Assembly: GCA_944548615.1 (NCBI GenBank)
Contig: OX155980.1
Location: 4,500,069 to 4,564,068, forward strand
Source: Micropterix aruncella
Lineage: Eukaryota > Arthropoda > Insecta > Lepidoptera > Micropterigidae
Direction: 5' to 3'
DNA: 64,000 bases
A program made the translations under genes and the position numbers. The notes below the pieces were generated by a model. It was given only the letters and a program-made list of their open reading frames with translations, ran no database searches and was not told the DNA's origin. This document shows, one piece after another, positions 32,460 to 44,199 of this stretch (positions are counted from its first letter, which is position 1; each line of letters starts with the position of its first letter).

Positions 32460-33735
32460 TGGTAGTGTGGCGTCTTCACTACAACAAATTGTACACCCCA
32501 GAGACTGGCCTGCTAAATAATGTAGCCATTCGCAAAGCCAGAACATGTTGCCATTTGCAACGGCAGAAAATGTTGCCAGCGCAAGTTAAACGCAAACACA
32601 GCGGACAGAATTCGCACACAAACACAGCGTTCGCTCATACAGTTACAATAAAAGTTTCTTACAGAGCACACACTGCGTTTTAATAACCACTGCACTGACC
32701 GCGCCCGTGACGACCACGAGGCGCGGCACTCGCGATTCAATCGAAATAACAACGTTATTAGGTCCATAGGGCCTAACCCTACAAATGGTATAAAATGTCT
32801 AACCCTACAATGGTATAAAATGCCAAAAACTGGAAAAAGTTTAAAATTTAATGGTTTTTTAAGAATTTAAAAATGATCCGGAGGTTTTCCGAGGTGGAAA
32901 AATTGGATTTGTCACTACTTCTCATCATCTCATACAACATATAAAAAAATCAGAACCCTATGTGGTGCAAATCTATGTATCTTGTATGGTACGATTTCCA
33001 TGGGCTAGTGCTGGAGTTTGACTAGGCCGATTGACTGGGGTTTTGCTTCAACAAAATTCGGAATCTTCGACTTTACATATAAGCATAGTCAATTCAAGAA
33101 GAATGTAAGAACATAATTCAACTCGGTAATAAAATCGTTTTTTAACCATGCAATGTTCTAAAATTTTGGCTGTGGTGGCTAAGGGGACTCTATTCCACTA
33201 TTCTAATATCTGAGAAAACTTGGGAAGTGTTTCGTGATGCAAAACAATCTTGTCACGACAATTATATCCACGACGCCATAATGGTTCACAACTACTGATC
33301 TAGCTAGACATCTAGCTAGCTAGTTTTGTCTTAAAATGTGCAATAAAGAATTTCTATCTACCTAACTTCACCCCCCCCCCCCACCCCTCCCTCCCTTCCC
33401 CCATCGATTTCATCGAAACATTTCTGCCAACCATGGAGTGTAGTGTGGGCAGTGCGTGCGCCCGCCCGTACTCGGAGCTGCATAACCGTGAAATCGCAAT
33501 ATATTTGATAGAAGTAAAGTCTCATGATCACATCGCTTGGTCACACCGCTTGATGCGCCGAATAGTGATTGACTCGTATACCAAGTATCTGGTTAATAAT
33601 AAACCGAATATATTGCCGAATATCCAGTTAAACCAAACAGATCATTTATTTGAAATAATTACTATCAAGAAATGCATAGAGTTGCCACGTGCAGAGGGGT
33701 GGGGGGGGGGGGGGGGGGGGGAGGGGGGATAAACT
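32460..33735. other. Unassigned DNA with long C- and G-runs
   Basis: No gene recognised. A C-run lies at 33370-33382 and a G-run of about 19 at 33703-33721. The 99-codon frame at 33433-33732 ends in a poly-glycine artefact of that G-run. Confidence 0.45.
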
Positions 33736-33739
33736 ACAG

Positions 33740-34290
33740 CATGTAACTGTAACTTGTTACCATTGGTTAAATTGTTGGGTTTATATAATAAATCAGCCCA
33801 TTATCAAAAAAACCTTTTAAGTACCAATGTTATTATAGATGACCAAATAAATTGGTATTAGTTTCGCCGTATCAGTGTCACCTGCATGTCGCCGTCGCAG
33901 AAGGGTTGCCAAACCGTACTATAAATTTTTACGCATGAAATCTGTATATCACCGTAAATATTACGCATTGAAACCTGTACATCATATTAAAAAAAAATGT
34001 TATCTTTATATAAATAATATTAAAGTAATAAGAGCAAATCGTTTGTTATTATATTAATATTTTATTTCGAGATAGTATACCGTATAGGCGTGTTTATAGC
34101 GCCATCTGTAGTGCGCCGCCACCGCCATATTGCTATACCACAAACGCCGCCATATTGAATATAAAAGAAGATTAATCAATATTTGGAACTATGAGTGACA
34201 TCTACCCGTTACATTTTGAAGTAAAATCCTAGCTGCCAAAACATACTATGGCATTGAGCAATCTAACACTGCATATAATCAATGCTAGCA
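33740..34290. repeat. Family G repeat copy
   Basis: It shares ACCATTGGTTAAA, ATAGATGACCAAATAAATTG and GGGTTGCCAAACCGTACTAT with the copy at 13030-13700, and TATAGGCGTGTTTATAGCG with all three copies. It is degenerate and non-coding. Confidence 0.5.
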
Positions 34291-34294
34291 GTGC

Positions 34295-35630
34295 AGTGGA
34301 GTTAGCTCATTCCAAACAGGGTATCGAAAAACGTTTGTGTAAAAAGTGCGATCTGCGTACAGGAAATTTGAAATTACTATTTGGATCGGGCTAACTTGAC
34401 GGATCTGTGCTTCCATGACTAGACTAGACATTCGTCGACTACGCGTCGATTCTTTGTTTGCGAACAATCAACCGTTTTGCATTGTGCATTGTGTATTTGA
34501 CTTTTTGCTTCTAGGAATGTTTTGAAAAGGCTTCCACCTCGCTGCCAAATGTTATGGATATTGCTCTGCGCCCTGTTGATCTATACAAATAGAAAATACG
34601 AATTTTTATCAAAATACAATATGGAGGAGATACAATTTTAAAACTACATGCCCCAATGCATAGTCATATTTCGGATAAGTTTTAAATTCTCCTTTGACAT
34701 GTCATACTGCAAATGTATGTGATATCTACAGGATACTTGCAACAGGCGAACATTCCCTTCAAGGGGTATATAAAGTACATCTCAACAAGATTTTTTTTTA
34801 AACTTTTGACGTGACAACGTGTTATAAATCAATGGAGCCTGCTGCACGCACGAAAAAACATGACTCATGCGGCGTTACCTCGCTCTGAGGCGTTCCATTT
34901 ATTATACTTATTATTTTATATAAATGCTGTCATCTACCGGTTGCGACAAGAATTATTTACTAACCTCAGTCTAAAATAGTACGAATGAAAATCACTAGAT
35001 TGAGTTAAATTCTTGACATAATTTTATATGTATTCTTGATATACCGAATGTTATTACTGAACGGACAATTTTCTTGTGGTGGTAAGCAACTTTTATAAAA
35101 AAAAAAAAGTATGAAAAGCTATCATTACGATGCGCTATCTAGCGGTTGGTAAAATGTCGCTGATATTGTTTATTTACGACGTATTACCTACCGCTAGATG
35201 GCGCAGCGTGCTCAAACGCTTCTCAAACCGTTATTTAACAGTTTGAGATATCAAACTTTCAAATTAAAAAAAAAACAATAAACTTTAAACAATAAACAAT
35301 TATACAATTATACTGCTGTACAATAATACATTTACATGTTGTAGTCAAATCGGTGAGTATAAAAGCATATATTTTTGGGTGTGTGTAATAAACAATATCA
35401 GAATCCTAAATGAAACTGCTTTAAATGCAACCATTCCATCAGTATTTTCTTATGACGTTGTCACGTTCAACTATCGTCAGTAAACCGACTTTACAGACAA
35501 CCGATTTTTTTCTAATATAATCAGCATGATATATACGGCCCTGAAGTCTTCTTTGGTTATACATAATGACTACAAATCGACAAGACATGACACTATTTTT
35601 CATTAGTGTGGACTTTTGTTTCAGGATTTT
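34295..35630. other. Unassigned AT-rich DNA with one hairpin
   Basis: No gene. At 35137-35199 a hairpin (arms starting ATCTAGCGGTTGG) is homologous to the one at 11229-11291. Confidence 0.45.
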
Positions 35631-36255
35631 TGAATGTTTGTTTGAAAAATTTTATTGCCACAATAGAGTACAACACGGTGGGCCTAAAGCCAAGTGGCAA
35701 TATCTTTCGGCTATACCGCCAAGATTATTGTGACTAAATGTTTATGTGGGTAATTTGATTTATAAAAGAAGTAATTTTAAAATTTAGTGGAAGTCGTAAA
35801 CGAATACACTTACAAAATCTCGATGTCGAAGGGAGGAACGAAATAAGCAAAGGAGACGGAAGGAGGGAGAGGGGTTATTCATGAGTTGAGTAAATGTCTC
35901 TTTAGAGATTTTTAAAACCCGCTCAGGTTTTCAAGTTGTCTTATGGGCAAAGGCACGGAATTCCAGAGTCTGGGCAGGGCGCAGGGCTGCCTGTACTGCG
36001 AAAGATCTGGACATTAAAGTTGATGAATGGGTATAGTCAGTAATAGATTTTCCTGAGTGCGCAATGGAAGGCCATGGGATGAAAGCGGAGAGCAGAGATT
36101 ATACAAATAAGAAGGCATGTTTGACTGTAGTACACGGAAGAGTAGGGCAAGTATGTGAAAATCCCGACATCGTCTAATGGGGAGCCGCTGCGAAAGGTCT
36201 ATATGTGATCAAACTTATTTCCAGATTGTGCGCTTTCCTCTCCTAAGTCATAACA
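35630..36255 (-). pseudogene. CR1-type LINE reverse transcriptase C-terminus and 3' end
   Basis: The minus strand reads RRCRDFHILALLFRVLQSNM, then PSYLYNLCSPLSSHGLPLRT, IPIHQL and, after a stop, LWNSVPLPIRQL and KSLKRHLLNS. This is the tail arrangement of CR1/jockey-type polymerases (R-D-H block, LWN-LP block, LK-HLL end). At least three in-frame stops or shifts are present. A 3' untranslated part with GCCACAATAGAGTACAACAC follows to about 35650. Confidence 0.7.
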
Positions 36256-36259
36256 GTCC

Positions 36260-36725
36260 ATAGTTTATTTTGTTTGCAATATTTACACGGGAAACCCGCT
36301 CAAATTACCGCATTTCACCCAGCCTACAACCGCGATCAAGCAGTTTTACAGCTGCTAAATGAATTCTTGCACCAAACATACGTCTGATTTTGTAATTCGC
36401 TGGATTCGATGTGCCAAGGTACATTATGAATCGATCGAAGCGATTAGGTACTTACATAGTTCATGGATATGCAAATATGTAGTTGGAATTTTGTATACCT
36501 AGGTAGGATGACGCGATCAAGGAGGGGGGGGGGGATGGGGGGGGGGGTATTAAAAACACAATTCTCTTCTTCATCACGCGTCGACTCCAATATTAGGCGT
36601 CGGCAGCAGTGACTGCATATATCATTTCCTGTTCTTTGGAGGCTTTAATTAGTCGATTTATATTCGCAGCCCTCGGAGAAGTAGGAAAATTGGTGTAACG
36701 GTTGGAAAATAACGTAATATTATTG
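36260..36725. other. Unassigned DNA with G-runs
   Basis: Contains two G-runs at about 36526-36550. No gene recognised. Confidence 0.4.
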
Positions 36726-36726
36726 A

Positions 36727-37015
36727 TTATATAGCGTATTAGATTGCTCGAGGACTAACTACGATTTGGAAACTTGTTTTTTATTACGAAACGCAACGTG
36801 TAGATTTCACTTATAGTTCCTTCTTCAATATGGCGACTTTCGTGACATAACAGTATGGATGCGCACTGTAGATGGCGCTGTAAACACGCCTATATGGTAT
36901 AAAAAATAGTAAAGGAATTTTTAAATCATAGCTCTTATTATTTGATTATTATTTACTCGTAACTAAAGATGTCAATGTTTAATTTGGTATATAGGTATAT
37001 TAGGTTTTTGTAATA
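36727..37015. repeat. Family G repeat, third copy (partial)
   Basis: It shares ATTAGATTGCTC, ACTACGATTTGG, AACGCAACGTGTAGAT and GTAAACACGCCTATATGGTA with the copy at 13030. It ends in the AATTTTTAAATCATAGCTCT block also seen there. Confidence 0.5.
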
Positions 37016-37214
37016 GCAGTCGTGTTTTTAATTTTACTTTCCCTGCCCACCAACCGACCAGGGCGGAAAGTTTGTGAACGCGCTAAATATTTTTTTTCGA
37101 TATTAGAGGGAAATATCCATTATGAGCCCCCTGAGACGATTAAGACCATTTCCAGGTTAAAGTCTATCTGTGTTTTTGTATGTGTGGCTGTATGTGTATC
37201 TGTGCCTCTGTGTG

Positions 37215-37806
37215 TAGGGGGAGTCAGGGAGAGTTTACCAGGGGGGAAGGAATAGCCACTGCTCATAGAATCTTTGTGACACAATGTATTGCGACGTTGC
37301 TGCACTTCTTAAGTGTCTCACACCCAACCCGTCCCTTTCAAGCAATGCCATTGCATTTGGCAGTCAGGCTTGGAAGTGCGAAGTGATAACGTGTTTTTCC
37401 GTGCGGTAAGTGAATTTTAAAAATTTTGGACATTTGATTGGTGTTGTTTTGTATGAATAGATTCAAACAAGTTATCTATATAAATGGCAAGTGTATTTAT
37501 CCTAGTAACACCTACAATACATTGATTTTATGAATGTGGCATAGTTTTAAAAATGCTTTAAAAAAAACTTTACCTACTTGGAGGGTAAAGTCTCCCACCC
37601 AGGCGGGAGAAATTAGCCAAAATCATTTTTGGGACAATTCTTTAATAACTGACAAATTATTAAAGTTATATCAAACGTTCTTAAGAGAAACTATAGATAA
37701 ATAGTGCAGCTTAAAGACACAATTCATAGAAAATACCAATTATGTAAGTATAAAAAAATATGCGTATTTTAGTGGAGGGCGGGTAAACTCTCCCGGACTC
37801 CCCCTA
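37215..37806. mobile_element. pogo-type MITE with TA duplication
   Basis: The element (37217-37804, 588 bp) starts GGGGGAGTCAGGGAGAGTTT and ends with the inverted match AAACTCTCCCGGACTCCCCC. TA flanks both ends. Its left 340 bp and right 245 bp correspond to the outer ends of the element at 23569-28903, so it is an internal-deletion derivative. The 68-codon frame in its left arm (AHRIFVTQCIATLLHFL) is conserved with the other copy. That is expected from shared ancestry and is not evidence of coding. Confidence 0.9.
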
Positions 37807-38005
37807 TGTATTATTCCACGTTCCTCCACGATATCGTCGAACGCTTAATCCGATTGAGCAAGCATCATTGGTCATGGCAAGAGTTGAAAAGATTGTGGTT
37901 AAAATCGGTCCACCAGGAGGCGCACTAGTCATATATCATACTCGAAATATTGGACTTAGAGACTGGAATTTAGTATACAGATACATTTTTGGGCCAAAAT
38001 AACAT

Positions 38006-39381
38006 TGTGAAATTTGGTGGGAGTTAATGGGCCCTTGCTGAGTTGGACAGGAAGACCCATTCTGTTCAGGGTTGGTCACACTCACGGGTCAACACCTATC
38101 CGACGGCATCCACGGATGAAGTGCGAGCCTGGGTAGGACTCTGGCCTTATGGTCAGTTTCCCCTGGGAATCAAACTTCTGGCGCTCCTGGACGGTCTGCG
38201 CAGCGTGCGGCGTAAGCCAATCGACTGTGCACTCTGACTAACAGTCGGGGGAGTCTGGAAGCAGTACTGTTTCCTATAGAGCGGGGGTGGTTGTGGACCT
38301 TACGGCGACTGCTCTTGAAACGACCATCGGCCCTCCGATCCTGGGTGAACAGCCGGGCAGAGAACGCTGTGGTCCGCGATAGATTCGGTATACACCGTTT
38401 CACCCCTTCGTAAGGGAAAGGACCGCGCAAGCGACCTCGAACTCGTAACCAATCGAGAGACCGGAGTAATCTGGTCACAATTGGAAGTAAGGGCGTGAGT
38501 GTCGGCCCGCCGGGTAACATTTCTGGCTATCTCGCGGTTAAGGCGTTAACCTTTTACGGGCTTGTGACGTAGCTAGATGGTGGACTGTTTTGTCCCCAAG
38601 TGGAGCTAACGGGCCCATTATGAGTTGGCCACGATGACCCATGTGTTCAGGGTCGGTCACACTCACGGGTCAACACCCATCCGACGGCATCCACGCACGG
38701 GGTGCGAACCTGGGTAGGACACTGGGTCAACCAGTCTCCCCTGGGAATCAAACCTCTGGCGCTCCTGGACGGTCTGCGCACCGTGCGGCGCAAGCCAATC
38801 GATTGTGCTCTCCGACTAACAGTCGGGGGAGTCTGGGAACTGTATTGTTTCCTATAGAGCGGGGGTGGTTGCGTACCTTACGGCGACTGCTCTTGAATTG
38901 ACCATTGGCCATCCGATCCCGGTTCAGAGCCGGGCAAAGGACGCCTTGGTCCGCGATAGATTCGGTGTACTCCGTTTCACCGCTTCGTAAGGGAGAGGAC
39001 CGCGCAAGCGACCTCGAACTCGGAACCAATCGAGAGACCGGAGAAATCTGGTCACAATTGGAAGTGAGGGCGGGAGTATCTCGAGCCCGCCGGGTTTATT
39101 CCTGGCTAACTCGCGGTAAGGCGTTGGACTCTCACGGGTTGTGGCGTAGCTAGACGTTGGATTGTTATTGTCCAAAGTCTTCTACGCTCACTGCAGGTCG
39201 ATAGAACGACTAATCGTTAAAACGTCCTGTGGTGACGGGCTCGCCCGTTGTAGTCGACACCTCAAGATGTCCCCAAGTCTTCTACGCTCACTCCATGGAG
39301 ATAGAACGACTAATCGTTAAAACTTCCTGAGGTGACGGGCTCGCCCGCTGTAGTCGACAACCCAAGTTGTGAAATGTTGGT
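38006..39381 (+). mobile_element. Family A copy A8 (outer), interrupted by A9
   Basis: The element is 38019-39367 including A9, and 672 bp without it. It starts GGGAGTTAATGGGCCC and ends GTCGACAACCCAAGT. The flanks TGTGAAATTTGGT (38006-38018) and TGTGAAATGTTGGT (39368-39381) are a 13-14-bp duplication of the family B target, differing by one base and one indel. The unoccupied target sequence can be read in the other family B copy near 58474 (TTGTGAAATCTTGGTCGG), confirming the insertion point. Confidence 0.87.
38591..39278 (+). mobile_element. Family A copy A9 (inner) with 11-bp target duplication
   Basis: The element is 38602-39267 (666 bp, the same length as A5), from GGAGCTAACGGGCCC to GTCGACACCTCAAGA. 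It is flanked by TGTCCCCAAGT at 38591-38601 and 39268-39278. It lies in the 3' part of copy A8, which resumes with CTTCTACGCTCACTCC. The sequence is close to A5, so both belong to a young subfamily. Confidence 0.9.
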
Positions 39382-39429
39382 TGGAATATCTCATATACAA
39401 GTTGCACTAATATTATTTCAATTCATTGT

Positions 39430-40240
39430 AATCTAATATTAACGCCGAGTTGCGCGAGACTAGCCGAGAAACGAACCGCGTTCGACCCAGCCGGGTTCGA
39501 CCGCCAGCCGAGTGAGGGCGCTCATCGCGGCTATTATTCATGATGAAATTAGTCTTGGAGTGACACACCCGATGTTTAAAACGAATATTGTTCTTGTTTA
39601 TTTCTGTAACGTTCATTTTCGTATGGAAAACACATCGTTATCCCACGACCACCCGTCGGATCATACGCTCATCGAGACCAAAAGGAGTGGTATCATACGC
39701 CACGGGATCCTCTATTGCACCCAGTTAAATATTGCACCGATGACGGCATGCGCTTTATATTAGCCACTCGCGAGCGTCTCTATAAACATGATGTCAGAGT
39801 ACTAAAATTCAACCCGCCGCATATGAATTGCGATTGCAAATGAAGGCAAACGAAGCTTAATCGACCCCAACAACAATAACAACAAACACGTTTCACAACA
39901 ATCCATTTAAAAGTTCTTTTACATCGATCACCATCTTAGTTTAGTCAGAGATATATATTACAATTTAAAATAAAAACATTAAATAAAATAGTATCTAACT
40001 AAATTACTGACAGACAGCAAGAAATCAAACTCAACTATTAAAAGATGTTGACTGTCCGATGTTGTTCAACTAAGAAGAGCTTGTGCTTGGGCGGATATTT
40101 TATAAATATGAAGTAACATCAAATAGTGTGTGAATGCGTAAAAAAAGTAAAAGGTAAATAGCAATTTCATTTAATATATAGGTAAAATTAATAAAAATAA
40201 GATTCAACCATGAAAAATTCAAAATTACAATCTATACATA
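39430..40240. other. Unassigned DNA
   Basis: A GC-richer patch at 39440-39540 precedes AT-rich sequence. Overlapping frames of 67 and 83 codons have no motif. Confidence 0.4.
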
Positions 40241-40243
40241 TAA

Positions 40244-40592
40244 AGAAAGATGCGATCTAGTAACAACGATCGAAGAAGAAGTACAAAAACGTCGACTACG
40301 ATGGTTCGGCCATGTTTGCCGAATGAACGACAATCGCTTGCCACGTAAACTTCTTTGGCGAGACCGTCCGACAGAATGGAGAATTCAGCGATCGGCACCG
40401 AAGAAAACCTGGCTAAATACCATCAAAGGCGACCTTAAAAATCAACGATTGTCGGCTAGGGATGCTCGAGACGTGGCAAAAAATCGTCAAGAATGGAAGC
40501 GAATCGTGAATGGAGTACGAGATCCAGCGGCACCGACAGCAGCGTATTGGCTGCGAGGGCGACCCCCTCCCCAATCGCCGGCTACGGAATAA
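40244..40592 (+). pseudogene. LINE reverse transcriptase C-terminus with stop and 3' tail
   Basis: The frame is open from 40244 to the stop at 40590-40592: RCDLVTTIEEEVQKRRLRWF, GHVCRMNDNRLPRKLLWRDR, then an APKKTWLNTIKGDL block and an RQEWKRIVNGV tail. It is followed by AATAAT repeats. The first 120 bp match, in inverse orientation, the fragment at 1-124 with one or two differences. That points to recent activity of this LINE family. The fragment is 5'-truncated and lacks the catalytic core. Confidence 0.85.
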
Positions 40593-40599
40593 ATAATAA

Positions 40600-41450
40600 A
40601 AATAATACATATAAAACAAAGTCGGGTTTGTTTGAACACGTATAACTCGAGAACGGCTGGACCGATTTTCATGGGTTTTGATTTGTTGTATTTGTCTCGT
40701 CCCGAATAGCAGAATAACTTTTTAAAACAAAAATTGGAAAATTGACGAAAAATTTATATAAAAGAAAAAAAAATCCCATAAAAAATGTAAATCCGTGTTT
40801 TTCTCATGGTCAGTACGTGGCATATTCACGTGTCGAAAAATCATCCGCTTTATTTATTCTTGCGACTGATAAAAAAACAAAAAATGTCGAATGTGACATT
40901 TGAAGCACCTTGTGACGAGGTGCTTCAATGAAGCAGAGTTGGCAAAAACCCGGGTTTTATCAAAAAATATCTGCCCACAAAAAATATTTCGGGGATTTTC
41001 GGGCTTTTTTGGGGAATTTCGGGTTTTTTCGGAGGTAATGAGAATTTTAAATTAATATATTTTAATTTTACATTTTATTTTATTGCATATATTGCAGTTT
41101 TTCTCCCAATCCAAATCTATTTACTACTGAATAAAGTTGTAACACTACCATGAAGAGAATTCCCCCGAAAATCGTTATTGTCAGTTGTCGGGGAGATTCC
41201 CTTTATTTTCACAACAGGATAAGACTTAACACTAACGACCGCTAGTGGCGCTGTTTCGGCGCGAAAGTATTGAGTAGTAGTGCAAACGATTTTAGAACTA
41301 AATAGTGTATATTGAAGTGTGTATAAGGGTCTTTGTCGCTTGAAGAGTATTGTAATAGTTTTGTAATAAATCAAGTTGAGTGTTCTACCGTGTTTTTGCA
41401 TCTGCTGCCTATCCACGTAACAATATTATCCATAAGTTATCTTAGCCAAC
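40600..41450. other. Unassigned DNA
   Basis: It includes repeated TTTCGGG-type blocks at 40980-41035 and a GCACCTTGTGACGAGGTGC hairpin near 40908. No gene is recognised; the 99-codon minus-strand frame at 41117-41416 has no motif. Confidence 0.4.
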
Positions 41451-41880
41451 TGCTCTTGAAACGACAAGTCCGTCACCCGATCCGTCACCCGATCCCGCAT
41501 GAATAAGCTTGGAATAGAATGCCGTGGTCCGCGATAGATTTGGTAGACACCGTATCACCGCTTCATAAGGGAGAGGACCGCGCAAGCGACCTCGATCCTG
41601 TAACCAGTCAGGAGGTAGAAGGTATCCTCAAGGTTATTTCCAGACGGAGATATTCTTCCAAACTGGTAGTCAGGGTGCGAGGCTGCCCGCTGGTTACCTT
41701 TCCCGGTGCCTCGCCGTTAAGGCGTTGGCCTCTGACGGGCAGGTGGCGTAACTAGACTGTGGATTGTTTTTCGTCCCAAGTCTTCTGCGCTCACATCACG
41801 GGAGACAGAACGATCAATATAGTTGAAACTTCCTGAGGTGACGAGTTCGCCCGTTGTAGTTGACAGCTCTAGTTGTAGGC
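41450..41880 (+). mobile_element. Family A copy A12, 5'-truncated
   Basis: It starts AACTGCTCTTGAAACGAC and runs through CCGCGATAGATTTGG, GGGAGAGGACCGCGCAAGCG and TTAAGGCGTTGGCC to GACAGCTCTAGTTGTAG. It has the TCTTCCAAACTGGTAGT variant shared with A2 and A11. Confidence 0.75.
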
Positions 41881-41884
41881 CTGT

Positions 41885-42404
41885 GTAATATATAAAGAAT
41901 TTTAAGTAGTTTAAAAAATTAAATCATGAAATTGTATCTTGATTTTTTCATTGTAAGAGGTCAGTCGAAACTACGTCAGCTCAACCGCGAAGCTCGACTC
42001 GCGTATAGCTGTATGTCTGTCATTGCGCAACCCTCGTTTTGTGTACCATGTCGCTAATGAGAGAGCGCGCTTCCGCTTCGTGCGTCATTCACTGCAATGC
42101 GAGGAGCCGACGCCGGGAGCCCGCCCCGCCCTTTCACCGCCTATCCCGCTTTCATCTCTCCACTTTACAGCAGAGCGCCAGTCACATTGAATGCGAAATT
42201 ACTACATTCCCTTCCCAATCATACCGGATCAGAAACGGTCGCGTGGGACGAACTGCTGCGTGGGATGCGGTCGGTGGTTTCGCGACTGAGTTTCCCATCT
42301 GTAATCCCCGACCTTGTCACTAACGAATCTTCTTCGGTTTTTATTGCGTCCGAAAATTGCAGGAACAGTTGGGGAGCCAGCGACGAAACTGTGCAAGAGT
42401 TTTG
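41885..42404. other. Unassigned DNA, locally GC-rich
   Basis: 42030-42330 is GC-rich with overlapping frames on both strands of up to 105 codons. I recognise no family, and the frames continue into the MITE arm downstream. Confidence 0.4.
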
Positions 42405-43445
42405 TAAAAGCTGATACTTTCATATCAGACAGTATCTTGGTTATAGAATGCTGGGGTAGAGTCAGCAAACCAGACTCCGGGACACCCGGCGCTGGCGTAC
42501 TAGGAAAGGTGTATCAGTAGACAGTGGGCCCGATTGCGTTTCCTTGTGAACTAAGACTAAAATTAGTCCAAGCGAACGAGACAGAGCAATACGTTAGAGC
42601 GGTATATGAAACGAACGATCGTCGTTAAATACTACCTGCCGAACTTATACTCGTCCGAATAAATTCGAGCATATTTCGTGCGGTGTAAGATGTGACCTTG
42701 GCGGGCAGTTTTAATGCAAAAAGTGACAACCGGTCATCTCACACTTCGCTCTAGCGTATTGCCCTGTCTCGTTCACACGGACTAATTTCTGATTTTAGTT
42801 CACGAAGAAACGCAATCGAGCCCAAATACTACCTGCCGAACTTATACTCGTCCGAATAAAGTGGAGCGTATTTCGTGCGGTATAAGATTTGACCTTGGCG
42901 GGCAGTTTTAATGCGAAAAAGTGACAACCGGTCATCGCACACTCCGCTCTAGCGCATTGCACTATCTCGTTCACACGGACTAATTTCCGATTTTAGTTCA
43001 CGAAGAAACGCAATCGAGCCCAGTGTATGCAATAAAGAACTCGAAACAAATGGTCAGACTGCTTAACAATAAACGCGTGGCGTTAGCATCACTCCATACA
43101 TGTCACAAAAATAAAGTCCTTACAAATACGCCGGTACCTATTTTTCGGTAACTATTACGCATCGGTCTGATGCGCCGCGCAATATAATGGGACTTCATTC
43201 TGGACAAGCAGTCTGACCATTAATTTCGAGTTCTGTATTGCATCCACTGTCTGCTGCTTGATGAATTTTCACTGATGAATTTTCAGCTTTTCCAAAACCC
43301 TTTGGGGCTACTAGGTAAAATTACACCTTTCATAGTACGCCAGCGCCAGGTGTCCCAAAGTCTGGTCTTCTGACTACCCCAGCATTCTATGGCCAAAATA
43401 CTGTGATCTGAAAGTATCAGCTTTTTCAAAACTGCACTGTTTGTC
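42405..43445. mobile_element. Palindromic MITE (family J), copy 1, with an insertion in one arm
   Basis: The outer arms, near 42405-42520 and 43255-43445, are inverted copies sharing GATACTTTC, GCTGGGGTA, CCAGACT, GGGACAC and GGCGCTGGCGTACTA. The inner arms, at 43021-43064 and 43206-43249, are inverted over about 44 bp (CAGTGTATGCAATAAAGAAC... and its complement). Copy 2 at 44798-45313 has the same plan without the insertion. It is non-coding. A 24-residue match between small frames in the two copies reflects the repeat, not a gene. Confidence 0.75.
42522..43025. mobile_element. TIR element (family D) inserted at CAGTG, with a 197-bp tandem duplication
   Basis: The insert (42527-43020) starts GGCCCGATTGCGTTTCCTTG. 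Its right end, reverse-complemented, reads GGCTCGATTGCGTTTCTTCG. CAGTG flanks both sides (42522-42526 and 43021-43025). The right 197 bp are present twice in tandem (42627-42823 and 42824-43020), each ending CGCAATCGAGCC. Without the duplication the element is 297 bp. It has no coding sequence. Confidence 0.8.
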
Positions 43446-43449
43446 GCTG

Positions 43450-44195
43450 CCTCTTGAACTAAAAGAGTTTCTATTGTTCAAACTTAACAGTTGCCTGTGC
43501 TGGATTATGTCCACGTTAGTTACTCAGATTTCAACGAAACCATGTTAGATAATTTAGAGAGACTTTTGACTTAGATCTAATCAATGCATAATGACTGATC
43601 TTAATCATGAGCCGTTTCTGAGTTATATCCTATTAAAGATGGCTTATTACCTATATCCCCTAAAGTGCCGGATTTAGATTTGATAAGGTCCTAAGCTTAT
43701 TGAGGTATGGGTGACGAGTATGAGACATTACGGACGTGCGGCATTGGATTTTTTTGGGGGGCTCCCAAGAAAGTGGGGGCTCTAAGCTTTATGTAGCTTG
43801 TGTAGCTTTTACGTAAATCTTGCATTGATCCCCTAGGTTAGCATTAACATATCCAAGCAATGTATTTATAAAAACTATTTAAACGAAAACCGTCGCTGAA
43901 TACCCTAACTAAACGATAAAATTCTTACGCTGCGTGAGTAAAAACTATTAAATATGAATATATTTCTAAGAATGATCAACTTTTTGAAAAATACTTGAAT
44001 ATGTTGCTTGAACTGTAATGAGTCTAATGATTTAATTCCCGCTCTGTTTCCTTAAGTATGTAATGTGCTAAGGTCAGATGTCCAGCATGGTGCGTCCAGT
44101 GACCGTACATCGTAGTAATATACTATCTTTTATACATAGATCTTCACTGCAAATTATATATTTTAAATAAATAATTTTGATGGGGGTTGTTTTCG
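43450..44195. other. Unassigned DNA
   Basis: No recognised gene or element boundaries. Confidence 0.4.
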
Positions 44196-44199
44196 TGTA

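Larger units (their letters stand above)
37033..39425 (+). mobile_element. Family B element hosting a pogo-type MITE and two family A copies
   Basis: Family B sequence appears in three collinear pieces. These are 37033-37214 (ACTTTCCCTGCCC... to the GTGTATCTGTGCC tract), 37807-38018 (TTCCTCCACGATATC, GTCATGGCAAGAG, GGCGCACTAGTCAT, CTCGAAATATTGG) and 39382-39425 (GGAATATCTCATATACAAG). Together they match the order of the copies at 12195 and 58260. The first gap is the TA-flanked MITE, the second the family A pair. The 3' terminus is not clear here. Confidence 0.65.

Noticed and set aside
33433..33732. 99-codon frame
   Set aside because: The C-terminus is poly-glycine from a G-run and the rest has no motif.
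42097..42414. 105-codon frame sharing KVSAF-K-L-FVAGS (antisense) with a frame near 44.8 kb
   Set aside because: The match lies in the inverted arms of a MITE and is explained by repeat homology.
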